In this document: positions 26,805 to 36,315 of the stretch, in pieces
Position numbering within the stretch: the stretch's first letter is position 1
Layout: every line of letters begins with the position of its first letter
Assembly (NCBI RefSeq): GCF_005144475.1
Contig: NZ_SWJZ01000030.1
Span: 54,295-118,294 of the forward strand
Direction: 5' to 3'
DNA length: 64,000 bases
Origin: Rhodobacter capsulatus
Lineage (GTDB): Bacteria; Pseudomonadota; Alphaproteobacteria; Rhodobacterales; Rhodobacteraceae
Program-made: the position numbers and the translations under genes
The notes under the pieces: generated by a model
Databases searched by the model: none
What the model was told of the DNA's origin: nothing
What the model saw: the letters and a program-made list of their open reading frames with translations, nothing else

Positions 26805-27824
26805 ATGGCCATCATCGCCGACATCCTGACCCAGGTCGATGCTGCCGCAACTGCGGTTGGCGCAACTGCGTTCGACGCCGTGGCCGCCGAGATCGTACCG
26901 GTTTTCCGAGTCGGATCGGTCATGGTAGTGGCACTGGTCGGCATCAACCTGATGGCTCAAGCCGTCCCGATGACCCTGCGCAACGGGCTCGGCCTTATGG
27001 TTCGGATCGCAGTTGCGTCGGCCTTCTTGTCGTCCTGGACCAACTTCAATGCGGTCTATGGTGTCCTGACCAATGCCCCGAGCGAGATAGGGGCCGTCGT
27101 CCTCGAGGCCTTCGGCGGTGGATCGGGCAATCTCTATGAAGGGCTCGACTCGCTCTACCTGCAAGCGCTCGATGTCGGACAGGCGATCAGCCAGAATGGC
27201 AGCTACATCACCGGTGCCCTAGCGGGCCTCCTGATGTTTCTTGTCGCTGCCCTCATGGCGACGGTGTCGATCATCGTGATCTCGGCCGCGAAGATCATGA
27301 TCGGCGTCCTCGTCATCTTCGCGCCGATCGCGATAGCCTGCACGCTCTTCAAGGTCACCGCCCCGCTCTTCGATCGATGGGTGAACCTCGCCCTCGGCTT
27401 TGCTTTCTACCCGATGCTCACCTCGGGCATGGCTGCCTTCACCATCGCAATAGCCCGCGACCTGACGCCCGCCTCTTTGGCCTCGGTCGAAACCATCGGC
27501 GACGTCCTGAGCTTTGTGGTCGTCATGATGCTCGGCACCGGCCTAATGGCCATGGTGCCGACGATCGCGCAGTCGCTCGCGTCGACCGCGACCGGTCTCG
27601 GTAGCGTCGCAGCCTCGACTTTCCGTACAGCTGACAGCGTCAAGGGATACGGGCGCACCGGCATCGCGTCCGGGATCGGCGCAGGGCGGGGAGCGGCTGG
27701 ATTGGATGCCGGCGGCCGCCGACCATCGGACGCACGTCTGAACGGCAATACCGCCGGACAGATCGGGCGGTCCGCCGTGCAGACGGCGATGTGGCTCGCC
27801 AGCCGGACACCGGACAAAAGCTGA
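26805..27824 (+). CDS. virB6: VirB6/TrbL-like polytopic channel protein
   Basis: Inner-membrane component of the secretion channel, 339 residues with about six hydrophobic helices (SVMVVALVGINLMAQAV, LAGLLMFLVAALMATVSIIV, SFVVVMMLGTGLMAMV). The soluble C-terminal tail is glycine and arginine rich. The central W-containing segment FDRWVNLALGFAFYPML is VirB6-like. The gene follows the hypothetical by 3 bp. Confidence 0.9.
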   Translation: MAIIADILTQVDAAATAVGATAFDAVAAEIVPVFRVGSVMVVALVGINLMAQAVPMTLRNGLGLMVRIAVASAFLSSWTNFNAVYGVLTNAPSEIGAVVLEAFGGGSGNLYEGLDSLYLQALDVGQAISQNGSYITGALAGLLMFLVAALMATVSIIVISAAKIMIGVLVIFAPIAIACTLFKVTAPLFDRWVNLALGFAFYPMLTSGMAAFTIAIARDLTPASLASVETIGDVLSFVVVMMLGTGLMAMVPTIAQSLASTATGLGSVAASTFRTADSVKGYGRTGIASGIGAGRGAAGLDAGGRRPSDARLNGNTAGQIGRSAVQTAMWLASRTPDKS

Positions 27825-27856
27825 TGCCCCAGAACTCGAGAAGTGGAGGACCGCCC

Positions 27857-28516
27857 ATGGAGGCGCATGGATTTGATGTCGATCTCGTGCTGGAGCCCCG
27901 CCTCTCGGCCCGGCGTGCCTGGATCGTCGCGAGTGCCGCAGGCGGGCTGAGCCTGATCCTTGCAAGCGCACTGGTCCTCGTTCTGCCCTTGAGGGAAACT
28001 CAGGTCTTCACAGTTCTCGTTGATCGCCAGACCGGGGACGCCGAAAACATCCTGCAGGTCGCCCCCACCGGAATCGAGGACCAGGAGGCTCTGAAACAAA
28101 GCCTCCTCGTGGCTTATGTCTCCGATCGCGAAGGCTATTTCCTTGCAGGCATTCAGGCCCGGCTTGAGAGCGTGCAGCGCCGCTCGACGGGGAGCGCCGA
28201 GGAAAGCCTGCGGCTTCTCTGGTCGAAAGGCGGGGGAAACACGGCCTATCCACCCGATGTCTATGGGCCCGGCGCGGAAGTCACGGTGACCGTACGCCGG
28301 ATCACCTTCCTTTCGCCAAACGTCGCCCAGATCCGCTTCCTGAAAACCCTGCGCAAGACGAAGCAGGAGCCAGTGACCCAGCCCTTCGTCGCGACGGTCG
28401 AGTTCGCCTTCGAGCCGAAGACCGAGCGCTCCCTCGCCCATGTCTGGGAAAACCCGCTCGGCTTCACCGTCTCGGCCTACCGCGTTGACGCCGAAACCCT
28501 GGAGACCAATCCATGA
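27857..28516 (+). CDS. virB8: VirB8-like assembly protein
   Basis: Bitopic inner-membrane protein that nucleates the secretion channel. Short cytoplasmic N-terminus, one membrane helix (WIVASAAGGLSLILASALVL), then a periplasmic NTF2-like domain (FTVLVDRQTGDAENI, FVATVEFAFEP). ATG 27857 has a good GGAGG 7 bp upstream. Two in-frame ATGs at 27824 and 27791 would add 11 or 22 residues and overlap virB6. About 219 residues with the chosen start. Confidence 0.88.
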   Translation: MEAHGFDVDLVLEPRLSARRAWIVASAAGGLSLILASALVLVLPLRETQVFTVLVDRQTGDAENILQVAPTGIEDQEALKQSLLVAYVSDREGYFLAGIQARLESVQRRSTGSAEESLRLLWSKGGGNTAYPPDVYGPGAEVTVTVRRITFLSPNVAQIRFLKTLRKTKQEPVTQPFVATVEFAFEPKTERSLAHVWENPLGFTVSAYRVDAETLETNP

Positions 28517-29262
28517 CCCGTTCTCTCCTCCTCCCGGGGATCGCCCTTGCCTGCGCTTTTGGCGCCACGACCATTGGCCACGCCGAAGTCGCCCCAGCGT
28601 CGATGGGCGCCGATGCCCGCGTCCGGTCGGTCCTCTACAACCCCGTCGATGTCATCCGGCTCGACACGCATCTGCGCGTGAACACCGCCATCGAACTGGG
28701 TGCCGGGGAGCGGATTGATTCCGTCCTTCTCGGCGACAGCGAAGCCTTCGAGGTCGAGGTGCTCTCGAACCGGACCACGGTTTCCGTGAAACCCCTGATT
28801 GCCGCGGCCGAGACCAACATGACGATTTATACCGGGCGGCGCACGATCTCGCTGTCGATCAGCGAGGGCCGGTCCCGCAATCCGACTTATCGGCTGGTCC
28901 TGCGCTATCCCGAGACGGGCACAAGCCGGGCGACCCGTGGCACCGTGTCCGCAGGGTCGCGCGACATCGGCTATGCCTGGTCCGGCGACGAGACCCTTAA
29001 ACCCGTCCATATCTGGAACGATGGGCAAGCGACCTACTTCGCCTTCGCACCAGGTCTTCGGCCCTCGATCTTCGGCGTCGATGCGACGGGCCGCGAGATG
29101 ACACTGAACTCCGGCACGCGGGGCAGCATCGTCCGCGTCTCGGGCCTGCGCTCCGCCTATTCGATCCGGATCGGCACGCAGGTCCTTTGCATTGAGCGGG
29201 TGGATGGCGGCGTGACCACAGATCCGGCCCTGCTCGCCAAGCTACAGGGCTGGGAGTTCTGA
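28513..29262 (+). CDS. virB9: VirB9-like outer-membrane complex protein
   Basis: Periplasmic/outer-membrane core subunit of 249 residues. Signal peptide to about residue 25 (TIGHAEV). The N-terminal domain contains RVRSVLYNPVDVIRL and the C-terminal domain ends with the typical VHIWNDGQATYFAFAP and IGTQVLCIERVDGG. It partners VirB7 and VirB10. It overlaps virB8 by 4 bp. Confidence 0.93.
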   Translation: MTRSLLLPGIALACAFGATTIGHAEVAPASMGADARVRSVLYNPVDVIRLDTHLRVNTAIELGAGERIDSVLLGDSEAFEVEVLSNRTTVSVKPLIAAAETNMTIYTGRRTISLSISEGRSRNPTYRLVLRYPETGTSRATRGTVSAGSRDIGYAWSGDETLKPVHIWNDGQATYFAFAPGLRPSIFGVDATGREMTLNSGTRGSIVRVSGLRSAYSIRIGTQVLCIERVDGGVTTDPALLAKLQGWEF

Positions 29263-29263
29263 C

Positions 29264-30586
29264 ATGGCTGATCCGGAGATGACCGATCCGCAGAACGGCG
29301 CCGAGCAGGACTACAAGATCGAGCGGCCCAAGCCGAAGATGACACGGCAGCAGCGACTTGGCATGGGTGCGCTGGTGGCAGGCGCGAGCCTTGCCGCGCT
29401 CTGGACTATCTGGCCTTCCAGCCGCGCCATCCCCGATGTGGAAACCTCCGCCGTCGAGGAATTCCAGGATCAGGCGGGCGGCTCGCCCTTCGGAGCGATT
29501 GAGCCGGGACCGGAAGCGAAGCCCGCCGGTGATGGGTTCTCAGACATCGAAGGGGAACTGGCCTCACAGCGCGAAGACCTCGAAGCGCGGAACGCCACAC
29601 TCCAGTCCGAGGTCGAGAGGCTGCAGCGCGAATTGGGTGATTTTGCCGACAGGGCCGATGCCGAGAAGAATCAGACAGCCAAGGAACTGGCGCTTGCGTT
29701 CGAAGAGGCTCAGTCCCAGAACCTTGCTCTCATGGAGGACATGCGGCGGCAGTTCGAGCAGGAGATCGCCGTTCTAAAGGGAAGCGCCGACACCGCTGGT
29801 GCTGCTGATGCCGCGCGGGAAGCCGAATTGGCTGCCAAGCGTGCCGAGCGCGAGGCGCAGCTTGCGGCCCGCGTGGCCTCGCCTTCGGTCGTCTTCGATG
29901 ATGGTCAAAAGGGTGTGGCAGGGGATGCCGGTATGGGGATGCCTGACGCCCTTGCCGAGGGCAGAGATGCGACAGGTCGGGATTTTGTGCAGTCGGGGCG
30001 GGAAGCCACCGCCACTGAAGTAAGCCAGGTGATCGCCAATCCGCCGAACACTGTCCTGCAGGGCACAATGATCGAAGCGACGCTCGAGAATGCGGTCGAC
30101 TCGAGTCTGCCTGGCCAGATCACAGCGATCGTGACCCGGCCAGTCTGGTCCTTCGATCAGGCCCAGATCCTGATCCCCGCCGGCTCGCGTCTCTTCGGTG
30201 ACTATTCCTCAGACGTGGCCATCGGTCAGGGACGTATCCTCGTGGCCTGGACGCGGCTCGTCACCCCGGATGGGCAGTCAGTGCAGATGGAGGCTTTCGG
30301 TGGCGATGCCCAAGGACGCTCCGGCATCATCGGCAAGGTCTACACGCGCTTCGGTACCAGGTTCGGGTCAGCTGCGCTCATTTCCCTTCTCGGGGCCGCT
30401 CCAGCCGTCGCCGCCGCGAAATATACCGACGAGATCAGTTCCGACACGGCCGAGAGCATGGGCGAGGACCTTAGTTCGGCTATGGGCTCAGCGGTTGAGA
30501 CCTATGCGAGCCTGCCGCCGATCATCACGGTCGCCCCCGGGGCCGCGATCACGGTCATGGTCGACCGCGACTTGGAAATCTGGTGA
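29264..30586 (+). CDS. virB10: VirB10-like channel protein
   Basis: Spans from inner to outer membrane and senses ATPase activity. 440 residues: a cytoplasmic tail, one membrane helix near residues 33-50 (LGMGALVAGASLAALWTIW), then an unusually long coiled-coil-like stretch (about residues 95-190, rich in E, A and R). The conserved C-terminal beta-barrel domain follows (GTMIEATLENAVDSSLPGQI, IPAGSRLFGDYSSDV). The next gene overlaps its stop (TGATG). Confidence 0.93.
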   Translation: MADPEMTDPQNGAEQDYKIERPKPKMTRQQRLGMGALVAGASLAALWTIWPSSRAIPDVETSAVEEFQDQAGGSPFGAIEPGPEAKPAGDGFSDIEGELASQREDLEARNATLQSEVERLQRELGDFADRADAEKNQTAKELALAFEEAQSQNLALMEDMRRQFEQEIAVLKGSADTAGAADAAREAELAAKRAEREAQLAARVASPSVVFDDGQKGVAGDAGMGMPDALAEGRDATGRDFVQSGREATATEVSQVIANPPNTVLQGTMIEATLENAVDSSLPGQITAIVTRPVWSFDQAQILIPAGSRLFGDYSSDVAIGQGRILVAWTRLVTPDGQSVQMEAFGGDAQGRSGIIGKVYTRFGTRFGSAALISLLGAAPAVAAAKYTDEISSDTAESMGEDLSSAMGSAVETYASLPPIITVAPGAAITVMVDRDLEIW

Positions 30587-31560
30587 TGGATGATCGGCCG
30601 AGCTTCCTCGGATCCTACCTCACGCCGATCGCCCCCCTGTTTATGCGAGACGATCTGGTTGAGGTGGCGATCAACCCGGACGGAAAGGTCTGGATCGAGC
30701 GAAAGGGTGCAACCCACATGGAGAGGGTTGCGCATCTCTCGATTGATCGAGTCCTGTCGACCAACCTTGGGCAGGCTATCGCTTCGGCGGTAGGCGTACA
30801 GTTCTCGGAGAAAAAGCCGACCGTCTCCGGAAAGATCGTCTGGGGCGATATGGCGATCCGGGCGCAGGTTGTGGCGCCGCCCATCGTGGAAGGCGGGATG
30901 GCTATCACGTTCCGGCCATTCAAGGTTTCCGCCGATCAGCTGATCGAGCCGCGCCTCTTACACGGTTGTCTCGTCGATCTCGACGCCAAGCGTCGGGAAA
31001 AGGCAGGGGAGGCGCTGAAGCTGGCTCAGGCCGGGCAAGTTGTCGATGCCATGCGGCTTTGCGTCGAGGATCGCATGAACATCCTGATCTCAGGCGGCAC
31101 CTCGACCGGCAAGACGACATTCGCTCGGTCTTTGTTGTCGATGGTGGACCCGGGAGAGCGGATACTGACCATCGAGGATTCCTTTGAGCTCTTCCCGCGC
31201 CAGGACAATGCTGTCGCACTCAAGGCGGACCGCAGCGCCCAGGGAGAGCGCACCCCGGCGCGATTGTTGGAGGCCTCCCTCCGTATGCGGCCGGATCGGA
31301 TCATCCTCGGGGAGTTGAGGGGCGAGGAAAGCCGGACGTTTCTCGAGGCGATCAACACCGGCCACGGCGGATCGTTTACAACCATTCATGCTAACACGGC
31401 CCGGAAGGCCATTGATCGGTTGGCGATCATGGTCATGGCCGCAGGGCTGGGCATGGGGTTCGAGGAAGTGAAGCGGTACTGTGAGGGAAGTGTGGACCTT
31501 GTGGTTCAGCTTTCGCGGCAGGGTGGGCAGCGCGGCGTGGCGGAGATGGTGTGTATGTGA
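30586..31560 (+). CDS. virB11: VirB11-like secretion ATPase
   Basis: Hexameric traffic ATPase of 324 residues. Walker A is GGTSTGKTTFARS, the Asp box ILTIEDSFELF, Walker B RPDRIILGELRGEE, and the His box GHGGSFTTIHANT; all are characteristic of VirB11/GspE proteins. The frame is readable from a GTG at 30583, but ATG 30586 overlapping the VirB10 stop is preferred. It closes the virB operon. Confidence 0.95.
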   Translation: MDDRPSFLGSYLTPIAPLFMRDDLVEVAINPDGKVWIERKGATHMERVAHLSIDRVLSTNLGQAIASAVGVQFSEKKPTVSGKIVWGDMAIRAQVVAPPIVEGGMAITFRPFKVSADQLIEPRLLHGCLVDLDAKRREKAGEALKLAQAGQVVDAMRLCVEDRMNILISGGTSTGKTTFARSLLSMVDPGERILTIEDSFELFPRQDNAVALKADRSAQGERTPARLLEASLRMRPDRIILGELRGEESRTFLEAINTGHGGSFTTIHANTARKAIDRLAIMVMAAGLGMGFEEVKRYCEGSVDLVVQLSRQGGQRGVAEMVCM

Positions 31561-31675
31561 GGGTCGCGGCTGCGGCTTCAGCAATTCCCCAGCCGATGTT
31601 GGTCCAGCTGCAATCAAGAGGCAACATTCCGTTGACGGTCGGCCTTCGCAATCCCAAGATCACTTCGTTGGAACC

Positions 31676-32341
31676 CTATTCCGGCAGGACGTCTACTAGA
31701 CGGACATCATAACCGAGCGGCACAAGGATTTCGGACAACAGTCGCTTCTGCGAAAAATGCATCTTATCACCCGGGGCCTTTATCTCCCGAAAGGCCACCT
31801 GGTTGCCATTCCAGAGCGTGAGGTCGGGCCATCCTGAACGGAATTCATAAGGTGCTTTCGCGAAGATCGTCGCGATTTGATGAAGTCTGTCCGGACCAAG
31901 AGCGTCAAACAGGCAGACCAGGTCCGTTTTCCTTAACCCAGGGAAAAAAGACTGCTTGCCGGGTCGAATGATCTGGGAGTTCCGGATGATGCGGCTGCGG
32001 TCCGCCGAAACCATCGTGGAAAGGAGCTCCGCAGCGGTAGTTTTGGGATTTATCAGATTACGAGAAAAGATTGCTTCCGTGCACCCCATCACGTGGTGTG
32101 GATCGATTTCAACAAAGGCCGCTAGCTTGATGAGGAACATTATAGAGAGCCCTTCGACGGCTACACCATCCCAGCCTTCGGCTGCGTAGTGTTGCAGGGC
32201 GGCGTTTTCGACCACCGTCGGCGGCTCCTCGGCAAATGACCACTGCTTGGCACCGTGATGGACGAGACGGATCGTCTCGTAGCCGGTTCCTAACGTCCGA
32301 GCTGCAGCTTCGGTCATGGTAGCGGTCCTATTCATGCACAA
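31676..32341 (-). CDS. VRR-NUC domain nuclease-like protein
   Basis: 221 residues. The C-terminal part carries a PD-(D/E)XK nuclease core: SGWPDLTLW (P172-D173) then FREIKAPGDK (E186, K188) and Q198, as in the VRR-NUC family (FAN1-type). The N-terminal part ENAALQHYAAEGWDGVAVEG supplies the usual early glutamate. It is a standalone gene on the minus strand between virB11 and the coupling protein gene. A role in DNA repair, resolution or defence is possible; the substrate is unknown. In-frame alternative start at 32317. Confidence 0.8.
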   Translation of the reverse strand: MCMNRTATMTEAAARTLGTGYETIRLVHHGAKQWSFAEEPPTVVENAALQHYAAEGWDGVAVEGLSIMFLIKLAAFVEIDPHHVMGCTEAIFSRNLINPKTTAAELLSTMVSADRSRIIRNSQIIRPGKQSFFPGLRKTDLVCLFDALGPDRLHQIATIFAKAPYEFRSGWPDLTLWNGNQVAFREIKAPGDKMHFSQKRLLSEILVPLGYDVRLVDVLPE

Positions 32342-32582
32342 AATCTCTCATAGGGACGCGACTGGGCGAAGCGAATTTCTTTTGTCGATACTAACCGACC
32401 TGATCTGGCCGTTCTCGACCACTGGCTGCGCCGAACGGTGATCACGCCGCTCGCCGATTAGCTCAACCACCTGGGCATTCCCTTCGTGATAGTGATCGCA
32501 GACGCGACCTATAATCGACCGTCGGCTTTAGGCCGGATCTGCCCGTAGGACCATGCGATGAGGATTAGCGACCAAGCACCGG
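32342..32582. other. 241-bp gap without a recognisable gene
   Basis: Between the VRR-NUC gene and the coupling-protein gene. One plus-strand frame gives gene-like residues (LAVLDHWLRRTVITPLAD, stop, LNHLGIPFVIVIADATYNRP) interrupted by a stop, so it may be a decayed coding remnant. No promoter or repeat stands out. Confidence 0.35.
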
Positions 32583-34427
32583 TTAGACCCGAGCCGGCAT
32601 TTTCCGTGTTTGCTTGGCGCTCTTCGCAATTTCCTGAAACACCCGTGCCGCTTCTCCGAAGACCTCGGCGCCCGCAGGTCCAGGGGACGCAGTCAACCCT
32701 GGCAGCTTCCCGACAGGCGCTTGCCTTCCAGCCGCTCCGCTACCCTGTATGGTCGGCAACGCCTTCCCCTTCCGCGCTCGATCAATCGGCGCAAAATGCC
32801 GATCCTCGTAGTACCGGATGTGCCGCGCCCGGATCGGATACTGCCCCTCGGGCAGCACCAGCACCTCATCCAGCGAAAACCGCAGCACTTCGTTCGCCGA
32901 GATCAGCGGCCGCTCTTCCGAACGCCTGCTGACATTCGCACTGTCCTCTAAGGCCCGGACCCGCGACTGGCTTTCGGTCACGGCGGTGATGGTGGAGCGC
33001 CCTAAGGCATTCGACAGCACCTCGGCCGTCCGGTCATCCTGCGGCGTCATGTAAATCTGCACGCCAGCGCCGCCCTGCAGAGAACGCCGCCCAGTTTCGC
33101 CATAGATGTCATCGAGACCAGGAATGGTCTGGGAGATGATGAAGAATCGGCCGCCGAAGCTGCGAATGGTCTTGATGGAGGAGAGGACGAGGGGCTGCCG
33201 ACCGAGTTGGTCAAACTCGTCCATCAGGAACATGACAGCATGGTGCTCGTCAGGCCCAGGCTCACGGCGCTGGAGGGAAGCGATGGCATCCGCGAAGAGA
33301 AGGCGGACGAGGGGGGCCAGGGTTTTCAGGTGCTCTGGCTGGACGACGATGTAGAGGCTTTGGGGATCACGGCGGAAAGTCGAGAAGTCGAAGTCGCTTG
33401 CCGAGGTCACGCGGTCGACTGCGGGGTCGTTCCAAAGCTCGAGACCGGATCCCTGGATGACCGACACATAAGCCCCGAGGGTTTTTTCTGGGACGTCGGC
33501 CATTTCGAGGAAAGTGCGGGAGACGATCGGGATGTTCGTCGTCTCGGCAATGGCCGTATAGCTCTTCTTCTTGTCGCCGCCTCCGGCCATGATTTCGCCA
33601 GCAAAGCCCAAGGTCGGGCGGCGCTGCTCGATGGCGTAGAGGCAGGAGGCGATGAAGAGCCGTTTGCCCGCATTGAAGAAGCTCTGCGCGCTTTCGCCTT
33701 CCGGGATGAGGAAGAGGTCGGCCATCGAGTTCAGCGCGGTATACTGACGCTCGGCAGAGGGCAGGGCGGCGATCCGGGCAAGCGGGTTGAACCGGTGCGA
33801 ACCACGGTCCTCATCGAAGGGCGAGAAGTACCAGATGCTGTTCTTCAGCCCGTGCTTGCGATGAATCGAGGTCTTCGCGAAGTTCTCGCCCTTCACGTCG
33901 AGGATGATCGCGGAGCCTGAGAAGTGGAGGAGGTTTGGGATGACGAAGCCCACGCCTTTCCCGCGGCCGGTAGGCGCTATCATCATCGCATGGGGGAAGC
34001 GGTCGGGCGGCGCCATCACAAAGGGCGCGTCGGATTTCGGGAGGCCAAGCTTGCCGAAGATGAAGCCGTTCTGATCGAGGGTTCCGACCATGTGGTTGCG
34101 CTTCAACTCACGGCGCGACTGGAAATGCGCGTCGTCATACTGGTTGAGGCGGCCGCGATGCACCCCGGCCAAGCCGACGAGCGTCAGGGCGACTGTGACA
34201 GCGCCAGTGATGATCAGCGCGCCCTGCAGGACCGAAGGCCGCGCGGCAAGGTCAGCCCAGGTGTAGCGAAGGAACCAGGGGCCCAACGGGCTTAGCGTAT
34301 CGAGGCTCTCCCGGAAGGCAGTGATCACATAGATCGTGGCCAGCATGCCTCCGATGTAGAGACCGGTCAGCAGGCCAAGAAGCAGCGCCAGCGGATATCG
34401 CCAGGCGGTGTCGAGATTCGAGAGCAT
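32583..34427 (-). CDS. virD4: VirD4/TraG-type coupling protein
   Basis: Inner-membrane ATPase that brings the relaxase-DNA complex to the channel. 614 residues with two N-terminal membrane helices (LALLLGLLTGLYIGGMLATIYV and a second near residue 60), Walker A APTGRGKG near residue 152 and Walker B VMFLMDEFDQLG near residue 404. The C-terminus ends in a Pro/Gly-rich tail. It lies 10 bp after the relaxase gene on the same strand. Confidence 0.95.
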   Translation of the reverse strand: MLSNLDTAWRYPLALLLGLLTGLYIGGMLATIYVITAFRESLDTLSPLGPWFLRYTWADLAARPSVLQGALIITGAVTVALTLVGLAGVHRGRLNQYDDAHFQSRRELKRNHMVGTLDQNGFIFGKLGLPKSDAPFVMAPPDRFPHAMMIAPTGRGKGVGFVIPNLLHFSGSAIILDVKGENFAKTSIHRKHGLKNSIWYFSPFDEDRGSHRFNPLARIAALPSAERQYTALNSMADLFLIPEGESAQSFFNAGKRLFIASCLYAIEQRRPTLGFAGEIMAGGGDKKKSYTAIAETTNIPIVSRTFLEMADVPEKTLGAYVSVIQGSGLELWNDPAVDRVTSASDFDFSTFRRDPQSLYIVVQPEHLKTLAPLVRLLFADAIASLQRREPGPDEHHAVMFLMDEFDQLGRQPLVLSSIKTIRSFGGRFFIISQTIPGLDDIYGETGRRSLQGGAGVQIYMTPQDDRTAEVLSNALGRSTITAVTESQSRVRALEDSANVSRRSEERPLISANEVLRFSLDEVLVLPEGQYPIRARHIRYYEDRHFAPIDRARKGKALPTIQGSGAAGRQAPVGKLPGLTASPGPAGAEVFGEAARVFQEIAKSAKQTRKMPARV

Positions 34428-34437
34428 GGGTCTGTCC

Positions 34438-36315
34438 TCAGAGTTCGTGGCCGGTGTCGCGCTCGACGGCGCGATCGCGCTGTCCCAGTTCGGCGGCGCG
34501 ATGTTGCGCCCGTGCGAGGTCCGCCCAGGGTCCGACCTCGCTCGACTGACCGAGGTCGCCCTCGTTCTTCAACTCATGCGCGACGGCGGCCCGGAGTGCT
34601 GGATCTCGGACCTGCTCGTTGAGCGGTGCGAGATCGCCGGACCGGACACGGTCGAGATCCTCGGGTTTCAGAGTGTCGTGCAGGCGGTCGACGATGGCTT
34701 CCAGCGCGGGCACTTCGGAGAGCTTCATCTGGCGATCGGCGGAGAGCAATTGGTCGCGCGCGACGGCCTCCGTCAACTCCGGCGCAAAGTTGAAAGCGGC
34801 GACTTCTGCCCGAACCTCCTGGCCGAGGGCGCGCTCCGTTTCCATCCAGAACACCTTTTGCATTGTGTTCGGCTGCTCGGTGATCCAGCTCGCCCGCTGG
34901 CCCTCACTGCGCTCGGCCAAACTGAAGCGGGCGACCATTTCTTCGACGGACGTGCCGGCTATGCGAAGCTCATCTTCCCGGATCGAGAACAGCGCCGTCA
35001 GCCGTTCGCCGATCTCGTCGCGAACATGTGCAAGGGTCGCGCGTAGACCTTCATCGAGAGAAACACCCTCGGTCTGGCCCTGCTCCAGTCGCGCAAGCGA
35101 GGCAAGTGTCGGGTTGTGGTAGGGATCGGTGTTTCGGTCTGCGACCTGGGCATGCTCTGCTAGGAGGATGCTGTCGGGCGCGAGTTTCAGGGAGGCGCGC
35201 GCCTGTTCGGCAAAGCTTCGTTCAAGGTCGACCCGCTCGGCAGAGGGTTCCATGGCGCGAATTGCCTCCCAAGCCTCAGTGGCCGACGCGATCATATCGC
35301 TACGCGCAGCCTCAACCCGCGCGGCGGGGTCGCCTTCGGCATGAAGCGAGTGATCGGGCATCAGGGGAACTCCTTGTCTGAGAGCGGCGGCAGAGGCGCC
35401 AAGCGCCCGGGCCAGCCGGGAAAGGTAGGAAGAGGCGTTCGCCTTGGTGCCAGTTGCGGCGGCAAGGCCGGCGAGATCGCCTAAGGCTTCGTACTCACGG
35501 GCAAAGCCCTGCATCGCGGCAAGCCGTCGGCTCCGCTCCCCGTCGGACAGCGGTGGCGGGGCAGGGGGTGTGACCTTCCCGCCCTCTCGCGATGCACGCA
35601 GCTCGGACTGTCGCGGCGGGTTCTCGATGATGCCGCGGGAAAGGCGCGACGAAGCGAGGATGTTCAGCCCATGCGACTGGCTGATCTCGGCGTGAAGCTC
35701 GCGCATCACATCGAAGTTCAGCGCGGCGTGGCGACAGATCGACAGGAACCGGCCTTCCTCGATGCCATGCTTGTCGACCACGAAATGCGCATGCAGATGG
35801 TCAGTGTCCTTGTGCATGGCAGCAACGTAGCGCCAGACATCCCCATACTCACCGGACCCGAACACAGCCTGCCCCCATTCCCGGGCAATAACTTCGGCGC
35901 GCTCGGCGTCCACCCCGCGCGGGAAGCTCAGGACGATGTGATCGGCATGTCCCCGTCGCGGCGCGCCTGTCCAGGTCGAAGACCAGATATCGGCCGTCCG
36001 CTCCGTTCGGGCAGGGTCAAAGTCGCGTTCATAGCCCGCCAGATTGCACCAGGTGCTCTGCACCCCCTCTTCCCGGGCCACATAGTCGAGAAGGCGCTTC
36101 AGCTCCTGCGGGGTGCGGGCACTGCCACCTGCAATTCGTTTGACGACCGACTGCCAGCCGCGTGGTCCTCCAGCGTTTCGCAGAAGCGCCCGGGTCTGAC
36201 GTTCCTTGCGCGTGCCGAGACGGGACGCAGCACCCTCGCCACCGCCCCGCCCACGACGCCGGTCGTCGAGAACATGACCGAGAACCAGATCCTCGACGGA
36301 AGGAGACCGGGTCAT
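34438..36315 (-). CDS. relaxase (VirD2/MobA-like, pfam Relaxase type)
   Basis: DNA strand transferase that nicks oriT and leads the strand into the recipient. 625 residues. The N-terminal relaxase domain shows a candidate catalytic tyrosine Y78 (LKRLLDYVARE) and the metal motif H168-K-D-T-D-H-L-H-A-H177; HADHIVLSFPRG precedes it, as in VirD2. A long helical C-terminal region should carry the coupling signal. It overlaps the MobC-like gene by 4 bp and precedes virD4 by 10 bp, a standard mobC-relaxase-coupling protein order. Confidence 0.92.
   Translation of the reverse strand: MTRSPSVEDLVLGHVLDDRRRGRGGGEGAASRLGTRKERQTRALLRNAGGPRGWQSVVKRIAGGSARTPQELKRLLDYVAREEGVQSTWCNLAGYERDFDPARTERTADIWSSTWTGAPRRGHADHIVLSFPRGVDAERAEVIAREWGQAVFGSGEYGDVWRYVAAMHKDTDHLHAHFVVDKHGIEEGRFLSICRHAALNFDVMRELHAEISQSHGLNILASSRLSRGIIENPPRQSELRASREGGKVTPPAPPPLSDGERSRRLAAMQGFAREYEALGDLAGLAAATGTKANASSYLSRLARALGASAAALRQGVPLMPDHSLHAEGDPAARVEAARSDMIASATEAWEAIRAMEPSAERVDLERSFAEQARASLKLAPDSILLAEHAQVADRNTDPYHNPTLASLARLEQGQTEGVSLDEGLRATLAHVRDEIGERLTALFSIREDELRIAGTSVEEMVARFSLAERSEGQRASWITEQPNTMQKVFWMETERALGQEVRAEVAAFNFAPELTEAVARDQLLSADRQMKLSEVPALEAIVDRLHDTLKPEDLDRVRSGDLAPLNEQVRDPALRAAVAHELKNEGDLGQSSEVGPWADLARAQHRAAELGQRDRAVERDTGHEL

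Noticed and set aside
32342..32582. Possible decayed gene (LNHLGIPFVIVIADATY)
   Set aside because: Too short, interrupted by a stop and not assignable; recorded only as a gap without a gene.
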